Assembly (NCBI RefSeq): GCF_963675165.1
Contig: NC_087388.1
Span: 5,985,651 to 6,049,650, forward strand
DNA length: 64,000 nucleotides
Direction: 5' to 3'
Origin: Halichondria panicea
Lineage: Eukaryota; Porifera; Demospongiae; Suberitida; Halichondriidae
The translations under genes and the position numbers were made by a program. Position 1 is the first letter of the stretch; each line of letters opens with the position of its first letter. This document shows, one piece after another, positions 23,728-34,120 of the stretch. Below the pieces are notes generated by a model. The model had not been told where the DNA came from. It made no database searches and worked only from the letters and a program-made list of their open reading frames with translations.

Positions 23728-25785
23728 GTTAGATACTGTTTACACAGCCAAAAATCCACGGGTCCGTTTCAGGCCGTTAGTTGAAAACGGGCCGTTACGG
23801 GCCCGTGAACGGCCTGTATACAGGATGTAGCCCACCCACGTCCTGTATACAGGCCGTTCTCACGGGCTGTAAACAGGACGTTAGCCCACGTCCTGTTTAC
23901 AGCCCGTGGATACAGGCCTGTATCAGGGCGTAGCACCCACGTCCTGTATACAGGCTGTTGCAGCTGTAGCTTATGCGCATGCGCTAGCTTGGGGCAGGAT
24001 GACGTCACCTGACTACAAAAAGAGAATGAGACAGACAGAGCTCTAAGAAAAAATCCTGCTGCTTGTCACAAGAGGAGCTGCTGGTCCAAAAAGACAACTT
24101 GAAGAGGACTATACAGTCCATTACTATTAGTCTACCTGTGAACAGAAAAAGGTGAAGCTGTAGCAGCATGTTATTATAACAGTTATATTATTTTTATTGA
24201 ACTTTCTCATAGCAGTTTGTGTTCCTCTAGTTCCACAACTATTTCAAATCTGTAGTGAATTTGACCTCTAGTGTAGTTGGCAGCAAAGGTCTGTAAATTT
24301 CACCTCTACTGTATGTTTATAAATTCAGGTTTGCACGTTGTTATGGACTTTTGAAGCTGGAACACCGGCCAATTTTACAAGGTAAACGTTTCGTTTTGCT
24401 TCCTTTTTGAAATAATCCTCCTCATCGTAGGCTCCCATCTGAAGTTTTTTCACTTTTGATAAAGAGGTGTTGAAGAATGCTCCCAGGTTTGTTATTCTCT
24501 TTCACTAGCATTCACATATTAAACATGCGATCAAATTGACTTTAGATAATGCTGCCGAGTTGAAGTCTGGACTAATTACGTAAGTGCCACTGTTCTATTG
24601 TGTTTTGTGATACGTTATTGCTTCTGTAGACACTAGATGTTGTCAGAAGAATGAACTAAAAATAAAGCAACAGTTTCCTGGTAAGAAAATTCAGCAACTA
24701 TGTAATCTGTGTGAATAGCGTATTGGTGTACAGTTGCGAGATATCTTCGAGATGAAAAAGAGCCCTTGTAATGTGTACAGCACACTGTAAGCTGTTGACT
24801 GACTTCATAGTACGCCGGTAAGATTATTCACAGTGGTGTGTTCTTCTTTTAATCTCCTAACTCTTATTCAGATGTTGCAAAACTCAAGGTTTGTTTATTG
24901 TTTTCATCTTTAGCACTCGTTACACATGTTATTTAATAGATTTCTTTATTGGCATGCCGAGTTGGAGTCTGGATGTGTTAGGTAAGTGCCATTATTTTGT
25001 ATGTGTTTGGTGATGCATTATATGCCTCATAGATTGAAGTTTTTAGACGAATGATAAAGAGAATGCAACAATTGCCTGGTAAGCAACTTAGTTTAATCTA
25101 TGTGAATAAGTATTATTAGTGTACAGCTGGCGAGCTATCTCGGAGATGAAGAACGGCCCTTCAAGCTGACTTCATAGTACGCCGGTAAGCAGTGGTGTAT
25201 TTTTTGTACAATTCCCAGCCTCTTCTCCTCAGAGTCTATCTTTGTGTATCTGCACAAAAACAAGACGAATATAAATACAGTAAGTTAGTATACTTATGTG
25301 GCGTTAACGTACGGTTCAACTGGTTGTTTTTATCTGCAGTGCCACCGTGGGATGTGAAGACACGGACATGATAATGAGAGACATAATTATATAATGTAGC
25401 TGAACAGAAATTAATATATCTTGTTCTTGTCTTCTTTGTCTTTGAATTGTGACCTTTTGAAGCATGATATACTAGCTTATTAAATTGTGCATGAGAACAG
25501 TATGATACAGGCTGAATACAGGCCGTTTGTACGGGCTGTTTACAGGCTGTATGTGAACGGCCTGTTTAGTAGTGTCTACCCAACGGTTCCGTATCAGGAT
25601 GTGGTAAACGTCCTGTAACGGACATGTAACGGACCTGACACGCCCTGTGGATTTTTGGCTGTGTAGGAGGTATCTATGGGAATTATAAGCCCAAAGGCCT
25701 GCTGTAGTATCCCGAGCAAAGCGAGGGTACTACGAGTGCCTGCGGGCTTATAATTCCCATAGATACCGACTAAACAGTATCTAAC
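23728..25785. mobile_element. Palindromic element split by a nested transposon
   Basis: Outer inverted repeat: GTTAGATACTGTTTA at 23728-23742 and its complement at 25771-25785. An inner pair (GGTATCTATGGGAATTATAA at about 25669 and its complement ending near 25767) continues the same palindrome. Removing 23743-25664 and one TA joins the arms into one hairpin of roughly 135 bases, so a MITE-like palindrome existed first and was later interrupted. Confidence 0.65.
23743..25664. mobile_element. TA-targeted DNA transposon, non-autonomous, about 1.9 kb
   Basis: Begins CACAGCCAAAAATCCAC and ends with its exact complement (17 bases), flanked on both sides by TA (23741-23742 and 25665-25666). TA duplication points to the Tc1/mariner group or another TA-targeting superfamily. 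Next to each terminus lie GC-rich repeats built on CCTGTATACAGG and ACGGGC(C/T)G words. The interior has no long open frame but shows an internal direct duplication: about 24547-24840 and 24955-25200 share the order GCCGAGTTG(A/G)AGTCTGGA, GTAAGTGCC, CCTGGTAAG, GAGAT(G)AA and ACTTCATAGTACGCCGGTAA. Confidence 0.65.
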
Positions 25786-25799
25786 GAGTTTAGTTGCTA

Positions 25800-26430
25800 G
25801 GTTCATTTCAAAAACTAACCGAAAGAATGGACGCGGACGAAGACCTAGGCCTAGACAAGCTCTTTCTGAAGAAGTACTCAGCATAATAATGACCGAGCCC
25901 ATAGACCCCGCCCTCTATGACATAAATGTGGAGGCGGAGCTGGCTACTCTTTCTACAGAACAAAGAAAGGAGGAGGAGCTGGACAAGCCAACAGAACCTG
26001 CACAATCTTCTCTACCTAACTCATCGAATGAAGCAAAGTGTCTGCAGGCCTCTTATCACGGCAGGTGCAGTGTACAGTTTGGATATAGTGATGTCTGCAT
26101 AAGGTGAATAATTAGAATGGAAATCCCGGGATTGACCTGTTCAAGGATGCTTGTTTTGCTGACTTTCGAGTGTGCCTAGACTCCGAAATGAAGCGCTTGC
26201 AGAGAGCTGGACTAGGGTCACAAAAGAAGGCTGAACCTCTAATACATACTCCGTGCAACTGCTGCTACTAGACTCTACAACGCTGGAGTGGACGAACAAA
26301 TGATAATGGAAACAACTGGACACCGAAGCTTGGAAGGAGTTTGCAGCTACAAGAGAACTTCTGAGTGTCAAAAGAAGTCAGTTTCAGACATCCTCAACGT
26401 AAAGCCAATTAACATACTGGCACACACTGA
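25800..26430 (+). pseudogene. Crypton-type tyrosine recombinase remnant
   Basis: Two pieces of the recombinase family related to Crypton elements (Pfam DUF3504 type) are readable. The N-terminal part at about 26120-26235 reads DACFADFRVCLDSEMKRLQR then AGLGSQKKAEPL. The C-terminal catalytic part at about 26280-26400 reads AGVDEQMIMETTGHRSLEGV then CSYKRTSE, with the HR and Y positions expected in tyrosine recombinases. The middle domain is missing between them and stops interrupt the frame, so this is an internally deleted copy. The upstream stretch 25889-26010 may encode its acidic N-terminus. Confidence 0.65.
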
Positions 26431-27562
26431 TCACTCACAGATGGCAGTGCAACAGAAATCACAAACCAACTGCTGTCAATTTATGCCTCCAAACTTTAAC
26501 TTTAGTGCCTGCAACGTTATACCATCAATCTCTCTATATGCCTACATCCAACAACCAACGTACAGCGACTGAACATTATAATTTTTTGTCATTACCAAAA
26601 CAAAACAGTTACTTCTCATTGTTTTTTATAATACAATAATTATACAAAAAACATGTTTGAAAAACACAAAAATTAATAATGAATGGTTGTTGTGAACATG
26701 AAAATTACAGGTTTATATGAGAATTTACAGGTTAATATGGGAAATATAAACCCTGTACTGACCAATCAGATTGCTGGATTCTGGGCTACTAGTAACTAAT
26801 AGTATTTATATCCCGTTGCTACGTTGTTGCCAAGTATTTATATCCCGTTGCTACGTTGTTGCCAAGTGCAATATGAAGCATATTGCACTGCTGAAAGTCA
26901 TATTGCACTGACCGCAAAACGCCCCTCTGGCAATTAGAGTAAGTCGCCAAACTCCGTCAGACATCAAATTGTGTCAGGTAAAAGGGCGTGTAACGCACAA
27001 ACAAAATAAGACTGACTCAAACTAATTACACACACTAACAGATGGCCATGGGCCTATTGTCCAGCGAAAACTTGGATAGGCCAAGTCGCTTCCAGTCCGA
27101 GCAGTAATAACTTGAAAAAAACCACCGAATTTTTCGATTTTTGTCAGAACCTACCTATCGCCGTTTTTGCCAAACTACACAGCTAGAGCTAACTGACACA
27201 AGCTGAGTACAATCTAGATAGAGTGCAGTACAGAGTGGAGCAATTCCCAGAATCAGGCGACCCTGCAAAGCGGAGCTACACTTGTTTCTTTGTGAGGGTT
27301 GTAAGTGCTGAGTCAGCAATATTCTAGCTATAAGCGCTAGTATATAGCGCCTGTAGTTATAAGCGCTATATATTTTGGCTGTGTAACTTACAAGCCACAA
27401 ACAGAATTGTTATGTAACCACAAGGAAATTTACTCACTATGATGCAAAACCACAATTACATCATTTGAAGCCAAATTTGTAGTCTTAGTGTAGACGTAGA
27501 CTGAGTACCTAAGATTGGGGGTGGGGTTCACTCACCTAAAAGCTCACTTACTGTCAAGCGTC
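26431..27562. other. Intergenic with a 32-base direct repeat
   Basis: The unit starting AGTATTTATATCCCGTTGCT occurs twice in tandem (26801-26832 and 26833-26864). A short palindrome GCAATATGAAGCATATTGC follows at about 26869. The rest has no supported gene. The last 200 bases should hold the upstream region of the next CARD gene. Confidence 0.5.
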
Positions 27563-28900
27563 ATGTCTGAGTCAGCGGAGTACAAAGCAATCAAGGACTG
27601 TAACAGCAGTCTTCTTACTTGTATTAAGCAGTCTCCCAAAGATATCAGCGATCATTTAGAGATCCTTGCACCAGACGATCGAGATTATCTCAAGAATGAC
27701 ACTCATGATGCTGGTGACAAAGCACGAAGAATACTTGATGCTGTGCTGCTCCAGATAGAAAACAATCCAAAGGTTTTCGATTCATTCATTAGTGCTCTCA
27801 AAGCAGCTGGTAGTTTTACGAAGGCTGCAGTGCAAAAACTTAACGGTGCATTACAGAGACGAAAGAGCGATCAAACTCAAAGAATGGAAGATGATGGTGA
27901 GTTGTAACAGCTTAGAAAACCCAACTCATGGTCAATCCGCCATGTATATCTGGATGACCTTGTATAGACCTCTTTTATGTCATCAAAGGTTGTATAAAAA
28001 TATTTCAAGAAGGGATCTCTTTAGTGCACGCGATTCATACATTTACTTACAAGTCATCCAATAATCTTTGCAGGATATGAGAACGATTCAATGATTCTAC
28101 TACAACCATTACTCAGGCCAGTGATGACTGAAGAAACTGGGTCAGGTATAATTATAGTCAATGTCTATATCAGTATATAGTCATAATAATAATAATTATA
28201 TAGTCATATACTTGCTTTTCTTGTATATAGTTCTTGAGTTACCTACCATGGACGATGGAGGGACAACTGTTAAGCTTCTATCCCAAGCTGAAAGTCAGTC
28301 CATTGATCTGAGAGGTGTGTCTGATGCAGACGGCAAAATTCTGCTTCATCTTGCATGTCGCAAAAACTGGGTGGAATGGTATCATAATATTTTTATTGTG
28401 TATAGTCTCATCGATAATCACCATTGCGATGTTGCAGCAGTGGATAAAGACGGGAACACGCCCCTTATGAAGCATATTATGAAGCATATCAATGCGGCAA
28501 TATCCCAATAGTAAAGTACCTGCTTAGCTTACCGATTTGTAATCCTGATGCCCTTAACAAGCACGAGTACACTGTACTGGGATTGGCCCTTGAGTTAAAT
28601 GACAAACCAACTGTGATAGATCTTCTATATATAGTGTCAGGGCGAGTCGATCCTAGAAAAGGTAGCTCACACGGTCATATACTTACTCAGAATTGCTTGC
28701 AATGAATCAACTCCAACCACAACTACAAAATTACGATGGCTCATCAGCTATTCAAATGGTGACCCAGTTTGCAGAGTGCATGGAGAGTAGCAATCATGTT
28801 TGGCCGCCGTTTACTTTTTATTACTCGTTAAAAGCAGTTCACAACATCTTAAAGAAATTTCAATCGCTGGAATAGTAGGTCACATTAAAGAGAACATGTT
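27563..28900 (+). pseudogene. CARD-ankyrin receptor pseudogene, 3' truncated
   Basis: Exon 27563-27896 encodes a complete CARD-like domain (MSESAEYKAIKDCNSSLLTC; DRDYLKNDTHDAGDKARRIL), exon 28073-28145 the YENDSMILLQPLL linker. The next exon, from about 28232, fuses two exons of the intact gene by a deletion between ELPTMDDGG and the ankyrin region. The first ankyrin repeat is readable (DADGKILLHLACRKNWVEWY), then a short duplicated stretch encoding MKHI shifts the frame and creates a stop at about 28508. Homology resumes in another frame (DPRKGSS, NQLQPQLQNYDGS) and stops for good at about 28900 (KENMLPL). The transmembrane and ectodomain exons are absent. The CARD exon alone is intact and could give a CARD-only product. 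Confidence 0.75.
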
Positions 28901-28983
28901 GCCTCTTCTTGTTGGCAGGAGATCTAATGCCTCGGTAGACTGGAAACCACTCCCCTTCTCTCAGGAGAAAGGGACTGGCAAGC

Positions 28984-29208
28984 TAGCCTCGATACCAGCC
29001 ATTCGTTATCTGAAAGAACGCATGGTCAAGTTCCAATGTACAACTCGCCTAGCTGAGTCAGCGGTTTACAGCATCATAATGATATATTCATGGGTAATAC
29101 ACCTTAATTGTGCGGGCAATTATCGGTCCAAGAAATTCCTGGACCAGTTGTACATTGGAACTTGACCAGGCGTTCTTTCAGACAACGAACGGCCTGGTCT
29201 TGAGGCTA
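28984..29208. mobile_element. Mutator-like MITE, 225 bases
   Basis: The ends are inverted copies of about 62 bases, starting TAGCCTC and containing CTGAAAGAACGC and GGTCAAGTTCCAATGTACAA. Flanks: CTGGCAAGC at 28975-28983 and CTGCCAAGC at 29209-29217, a 9-base target duplication with one change. It lies about 80 bases past the point where the CARD-ankyrin pseudogene loses homology. Confidence 0.75.
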
Positions 29209-29217
29209 CTGCCAAGC

Positions 29218-30286
29218 TGCTGTGTTGACCAGTGCATGAAGAATGTCACGCTGCCACAAGAATGTAAATGTCACAAATACTCATGTGCCACCGCCCACAC
29301 TCTAACTACATGCGCTATGCATGACCGTATTTATATAGCCTCGAATCCAGGCCGATTAATTGGCCTGGTCTAGAGGCTAGTATTTATACTGCACAAAATA
29401 TTATCGGCCTCGAGTACAAGTACATCACTGGCGGTCTGTTACCGAGGCTGAAATAATATCACCCACTCATTACGCATTTTGTGGTTTGTTCTAATTGCAT
29501 TCCAACGGGACAACTCTCAACACAGCAACTTTCCAGTCCCAGAGCCCAGAGCGAAGGGAGTAGTTTTCAGTCTAATGCCTCTATTAGATTAGCTAGGTCA
29601 GACGGACAGAGGTTCAGATAACAACAAATCGGAATCAGTAAACACACAGAGACACACAATGCTATTTATACAAATCGGAAAACCAGAAGAAATTTCTAAT
29701 ACAGAACTTACTAAATAAGGTCATGCAACTAAAGCTACCACTAGAACTAACAAGAATATAGTGACAGTGCAAAAAGGCCTGCACTTAAGGGCCACAGCAT
29801 GATCCTTTTTTCTTCTTGTGAGTCTCATGTCTGACAATTCCACATCTGTGGTAATCTTTTCCTGTTTTCCTTTCATTCCGTGACCTGGGGGTTTGTACCC
29901 AAGCATATAGTATCGCATTCCTCAGTATACTCAGAAAAAGCATATATGACACAGTTTACTCTTTAAAGCGTTTACTGATGTAAAAACTTCCTTCATGTTG
30001 ATATCATTGACCAGTACTTCACCTCCTTTGTTCTTTGGATTAATGATTCAATACGTATATGTAGCAAAACCACCACTATAGCACTGTCATCAGCTGATGA
30101 AATCTGCACACAAACAAGACAATCACGCAACTTTAGAGTATTTAATTGTTGGGAGGGGTGGTGTGGAGTATGGTATATAGCATTGATATTAACCTCATCA
30201 ATAGCTAATGAGGAGTATAGACCATAATAGATCCTCTACTGTCTATGAATAAATCAGTAAAGCGTAAAAACTATCATTTTTAACTA
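29218..30286. other. Intergenic with small repeat termini
   Basis: 29338-29382 is a minimal pair of Mutator-like ends (TAGCCTCGAATCCAGGCCG and the inverted copy). A minus-strand frame at 29918-29721 ends in a hydrophobic run (TVTIFLLVLVVALVA) but has no partner exons that I can recognise, so no gene is called. Confidence 0.4.
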
Positions 30287-30295
30287 GGCGTCTAG

Positions 30296-30919
30296 TAGTC
30301 TCGCGAGCAGCTGTCAAAGGGGGAAGGACGTCTGGTTGAACCCACCGCTTTTCCGTGATACTCAGGAATGTGACATGTGTATAAATATCATTATTATTGT
30401 TGTCATACCACGTCACTATAATTGATTAATGTTAAGTATTGTCAGAGCACGTCATAATAAATATTGAACAAAGAAAAACACAGTATTTTAATAGTCTGCA
30501 AAGAGTATTATTCTCTAAAAGAATGGCTACAGAACACATATTTCCCTCAAGAGCTGTTCCCAGACAAACAAGTTTCTAGGTACCATTCCACAACATTCTT
30601 CACAAAATCTTTTATCAACACTTTTACAGCAAGCTTTTGATTGGGTTTGAGCTCCTTATAACCTAGCTTTATGGCAGCAACACTGTCACGAATAGCAGCA
30701 GCTGACTCTTTTGTGCAGAGTAATCTAGCTTCTAGGCTTCTGATCTAGCTGCTTATCTTTATAGCACACACTTCCTTTCTACAGGTTACGTAAAACCACA
30801 CCCTTAATTATTAGAAATCTGGCAATCTGATTGGTGCGACAGCATTCCGAAACAGGGCCATGGAAAGCGGCGGGTTCGACCAGGCGTCCTTCCCCCTTCG
30901 ACGGCTGCTCGCGAGACTA
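30296..30919. mobile_element. Mutator-like element carrying a RecQ-like fragment
   Basis: 624 bases. The ends are inverted copies of at least 55 bases starting TAGTCTCGCGAGCAGC. A perfect 9-base duplication GGCGTCTAG flanks it (30287-30295 and 30920-30928). On the minus strand, about 30720-30547, a frame reads DSVAAIKLGYKELKPNQKLA, similar to the region just before the helicase core in RecQ-like proteins, and ends at a stop. Capture of a host gene piece inside Mutator-like ends would make this a Pack-MULE. The alternative is that the fragment belonged to the element's ancestor. Confidence 0.7.
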
Positions 30920-30928
30920 GGCGTCTAG

Positions 30929-31339
30929 CTAATAATTAGAACACAATAGCTTTAGTCACCTTGATTTCCTCATTTTCAAAAGAGACTTCAGTATTTCACT
31001 TTGCTGCACAGAAACACTTGCTGAGTTAACAGAACACGCTACACGGCCAGACGTTAAGACTGAGAAATGACAAGTCTATACAAGCAGAACTGAAGATTGG
31101 CTTTCCTCAGCGAAGAATTCAGCTATTGATGACAATAGCAAGAAAAAGTAAGGCCTGGGAACGAGGCTAGTGACTATCAACGTTGCGCCCAAAATGTTGC
31201 GAAAGTAATTCAGGAAAAAGGGTATGATCACCAGTGTTGCGGATAATTATCACACAACTAGCTCAGCCACCTACGCAAACTTAATTTCAATCACAACTGC
31301 TGCAAAACTTAAAGATGTCCGAGTCTGGAGCTAGCTGTC
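30929..31339. other. Intergenic, nothing recognised
   Basis: Noncoding sequence between the Mutator-like element and the RecQ-like fragment. No transposon ends or exons could be supported. Confidence 0.35.
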
Positions 31340-31541
31340 ACCTGGATGTACCGAGTTCTTGTCTTGCCTGTGGCAATGATACCACTGTAAATAGAATCCC
31401 ATCAAATATTGCTGGAAATAGGGCAAAGCAAAGGGACTTGCCATAACCAGTTGGCAGAGAGACAAAATATACATCTCTGTCACTAACAAAGTTCACAAAA
31501 GCTTCTGTCTGTTCTTTTTGCAGTGCCTTGTAGCCAGCCAA
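31340..31541 (-). pseudogene. RecQ-like helicase N-terminal fragment
   Basis: A frame reads GYKALQKEQTEAFVNFVSDR then DVYFVSLPTGYGKSLCFALF. TGYGKS is the Walker A motif and the preceding Gln region fits motif 0 of RecQ-type helicases. The match ends after GIL, and the rest of the helicase is missing. RecQ-like fragments of this kind are common in sponge and cnidarian genomes, by recollection. Fragment only. Confidence 0.6.
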
Positions 31542-31820
31542 GTTAGCTTCTTGCAGAGTAACTCAGTTTAGCAATTGATTCTTGAAAGTACTGGTAGACA
31601 ACTTATCCAAGTAGACTTATCCAAACAGCTTCTTGTATATATCTTATGGTAGTAGCCATATAATTTATACTGGCAGTGCTGTACAGCTATTAGCCTACAT
31701 GTACTCGAAAAAAATCAAATTTATGTTTAGTGTGCAATAATTGTGATTTAAATTTCTCCCACGCATTCATGCCACACTACATTCCAAACATTCCTTTGGG
31801 ACGAGTCGTTGGTAGTCACC

Positions 31821-31962
31821 CAGAGGAGGTACGACAGGCGCGGTGCAGCTCAAGCAATAGCTTTTGATTGAGCAATAATTATCCGCCCACGTCGTATGTT
31901 TTTGCTGAGAGTAATCAGAGGCTAATTACTTGAGCTGCACCGCGCCTGTTGGACCTCCTCTG
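31821..31962. mobile_element. Hairpin MITE
   Basis: Inverted arms of about 40 bases: CAGAGGAGGTACGACAGGCG at the left, matched by its near-complement at 31922-31962, with GGTGCAGCTCAAG well conserved. It directly abuts the next Mutator-like element. Confidence 0.6.
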
Positions 31963-32284
31963 TAGTCTCGCGCAGCCAGCCCCGGATGTTTTCTATTTGA
32001 ACGCTAGGTCGATAACATGGGTCTGGTGAACTTCCTATGTACAAGTTGTGTCGACACGCCGAAGATTTCTTGGCGTGTTAACTGCTGCGGTCAATTGGAG
32101 GCAAAAAGAAGGAAAAGAAGTTATGCAAAGCAGCCTCTTGTTGCCCAACTTGCTACAGTTTCCAGCTACAATAATGGCTTATTTATGTTATAAGACTATC
32201 CCAGAAGATCACAGAAAGAGAGAGAAGTGTCATGGGTAGTTGGTTTTCACATTATTGTAACCACTTAGGGCTGGTGCGAGACTA
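31963..32284. mobile_element. Mutator-like MITE, 322 bases
   Basis: Ends TAGTCTCGCGCAGCC and, inverted, TAGTCTCGCACCAGCCC. Flanked by CCTCCTCTG (31954-31962) and CCTCCTCTA (32285-32293), a 9-base duplication with one change. It shares the TAGTCTCGCG terminus with the element at 30296. Confidence 0.6.
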
Positions 32285-32427
32285 CCTCCTCTAGTAGTCA
32301 CCTGGCCAGTCTCTTTCCCTAAAGAAAGGGGCGTGATTTCCAGTCTAAGCACGAGATTGGGAAATTAACAGTACACAGCTTCACTCGTGCGTGTGCGCAC
32401 ATTGGATATTATTGGCTCAGTATAGTG

Positions 32428-33876
32428 CAGGGCGTAGCCAGGGGGGTGCTCGAGCACCCTTAACCAGCCTGAGTCCAGTATACAAATCACAGAGAAATGT
32501 ATCTGATTATCCAGCTGAGCACCCCTTCTCTTCCAGATTTTCTCCCTTTTCTCTGATTGGACGGGGGCGGGAGAAAAGGGACTTGGGCTACAGCTTATGT
32601 AAATCAGGAATGAATAATGTCACGTGCAAATTATATTCTGATGCGTCAAAGTAGAGTCAAAGTTAAAGACAAGTACACAGATCTATCTAGCCAGCCTTTT
32701 GATATTATAGATCCTTGTACCACAGTATCTGTTGTGCCACAACTTGTGGATTAGCATGGAACAGCTGATGAACGTAGAAATTTTGACAGTCCTTTTTTGT
32801 AGTCTCATAGACCAGCCAATATGTTTAATATTGTCTGGCAAATTACACATTAGCTACTTGTGCAGCGGTCTAAGTGGCTGTTTGCATTGATAAGTGGTTA
32901 GTGGGTGGAGGACAGATGTGTGAAACCAGATTTGCCAAATCTATTTTAGCTAGCGGTGCAGCTGTGCGGTTTCATAACTTACTACAAACACTTATCAGCC
33001 ACTTAGAGCGCCACAATATTTGTGGTGCGGTCAACACAACTCTGTACGGTGAAATTCACCTGACCCTTATTCAGGGTCTGGATCCGCGAGACTACCTTTT
33101 TTGAACCGAGGAGTGGCAGCCTGAAAACTACTCCATGGCTGTCTCAATTTAACTGCTGCCCTCTGCCATTATCTGTATTGTATTAATTGTACAGGTTATT
33201 AAAAGCCTTGGGCAACCAATGTAACACACTGACTTTCGGGTGCCAGTTCACATCATATAGAACTGAAACACAGCTAATCTCTGCTGGTCTCTTATGACTA
33301 TATCCTAGCTGAATGCCTGATGTGTTGTTACTCTTTAATCTTCTCTTTTCTAGCACTAACATCCATTCTCAAACTGTAGCTAAGAGGCCCGCGAGCATTT
33401 TTGCAGGCTACGCAATTCTATTTAACCTCACGCAATTTTTGAATCACGTGGAAAAACCAATGAATAATCTCTACCCAAATTCTGGTAGAGACAGAAGGCT
33501 CAAGCTGTAGCCCAGAGTCACTAGTCCCGTTTCTCTCGCCCCCGTCCAATAGAGAAAAGGGAGTGGCTTGCGAGTCTAATTTTGCTGCAGTTAGGCTGTT
33601 ATAGCAAAGAAAACGATTCAGTCTCTAAACTGTGAGCTATTCTGGCTTAAATCGTTCCTCTTTTGTGATCGTGGCCAGCTTCTCTTAGGCAAATAAAGGT
33701 TCAGCCAGCCCAATTTGACAGATAAGTTAATTATAACGTCATTATAAGAGGTGTGGCTTCTGGTTAACCAAGTTTCAAAAGTCAAATTTCGGCGCTGTGC
33801 GGCTAAAAATTGGGTGCTTCGCGTCCTCTTTCATCTATACATGCACCCCTTTCTCCAAAATCCTGACTACGCCCCT
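32428..33876. mobile_element. Candidate hAT-like element, decayed
   Basis: The left end CAGGGCGTAGCCAGG and the right end CCTGACTACGCCCCT are approximate inverted copies of the CAGGGGCGTAGC terminus also seen at 49833-50419. The 8-base target duplication expected for hAT elements is not clear. No transposase frame was recognised inside. A TAGTCTCGCG-type terminus lies at about 33090-33099 inside it, so it is composite. Confidence 0.4.
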
Positions 33877-34120
33877 TAGTGCCTTTGCCCTTGGGGCCGG
33901 GCCTAAGTCACTTACTGAGTCAATATATCCCATGTGGCATTCGTGTGTGTCACAACTATTACACAAAGCAAAATAATTACCTCTTCTAATACTTTTAAGC
34001 GAAAGCGAAACATGGTGAGAGACATTAGCACAGCGCAGCTTGCAGCACTCGTAGTGTAAGAGTGTCCGTAATTTTATAATTATAGTGACATTTTATTGTT
34101 TTTGTATCATACCCATGCAG

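Noticed and set aside
29721-29918. Minus-strand frame ending in a hydrophobic segment, possibly a membrane exon
   Set aside because: No matching upstream exons, no family motif, and no support from another copy.
32428-33876. Firm 8-base target duplication for the hAT-like element
   Set aside because: The flanks share only about five bases (TAGTG) and do not align at the expected distance from both ends.
34014-34060. ATG at 34014 as the start of the membrane Death-domain gene
   Set aside because: Its frame does not join the exon at 34121 in phase, and no good donor follows it. The first exon remains unknown.
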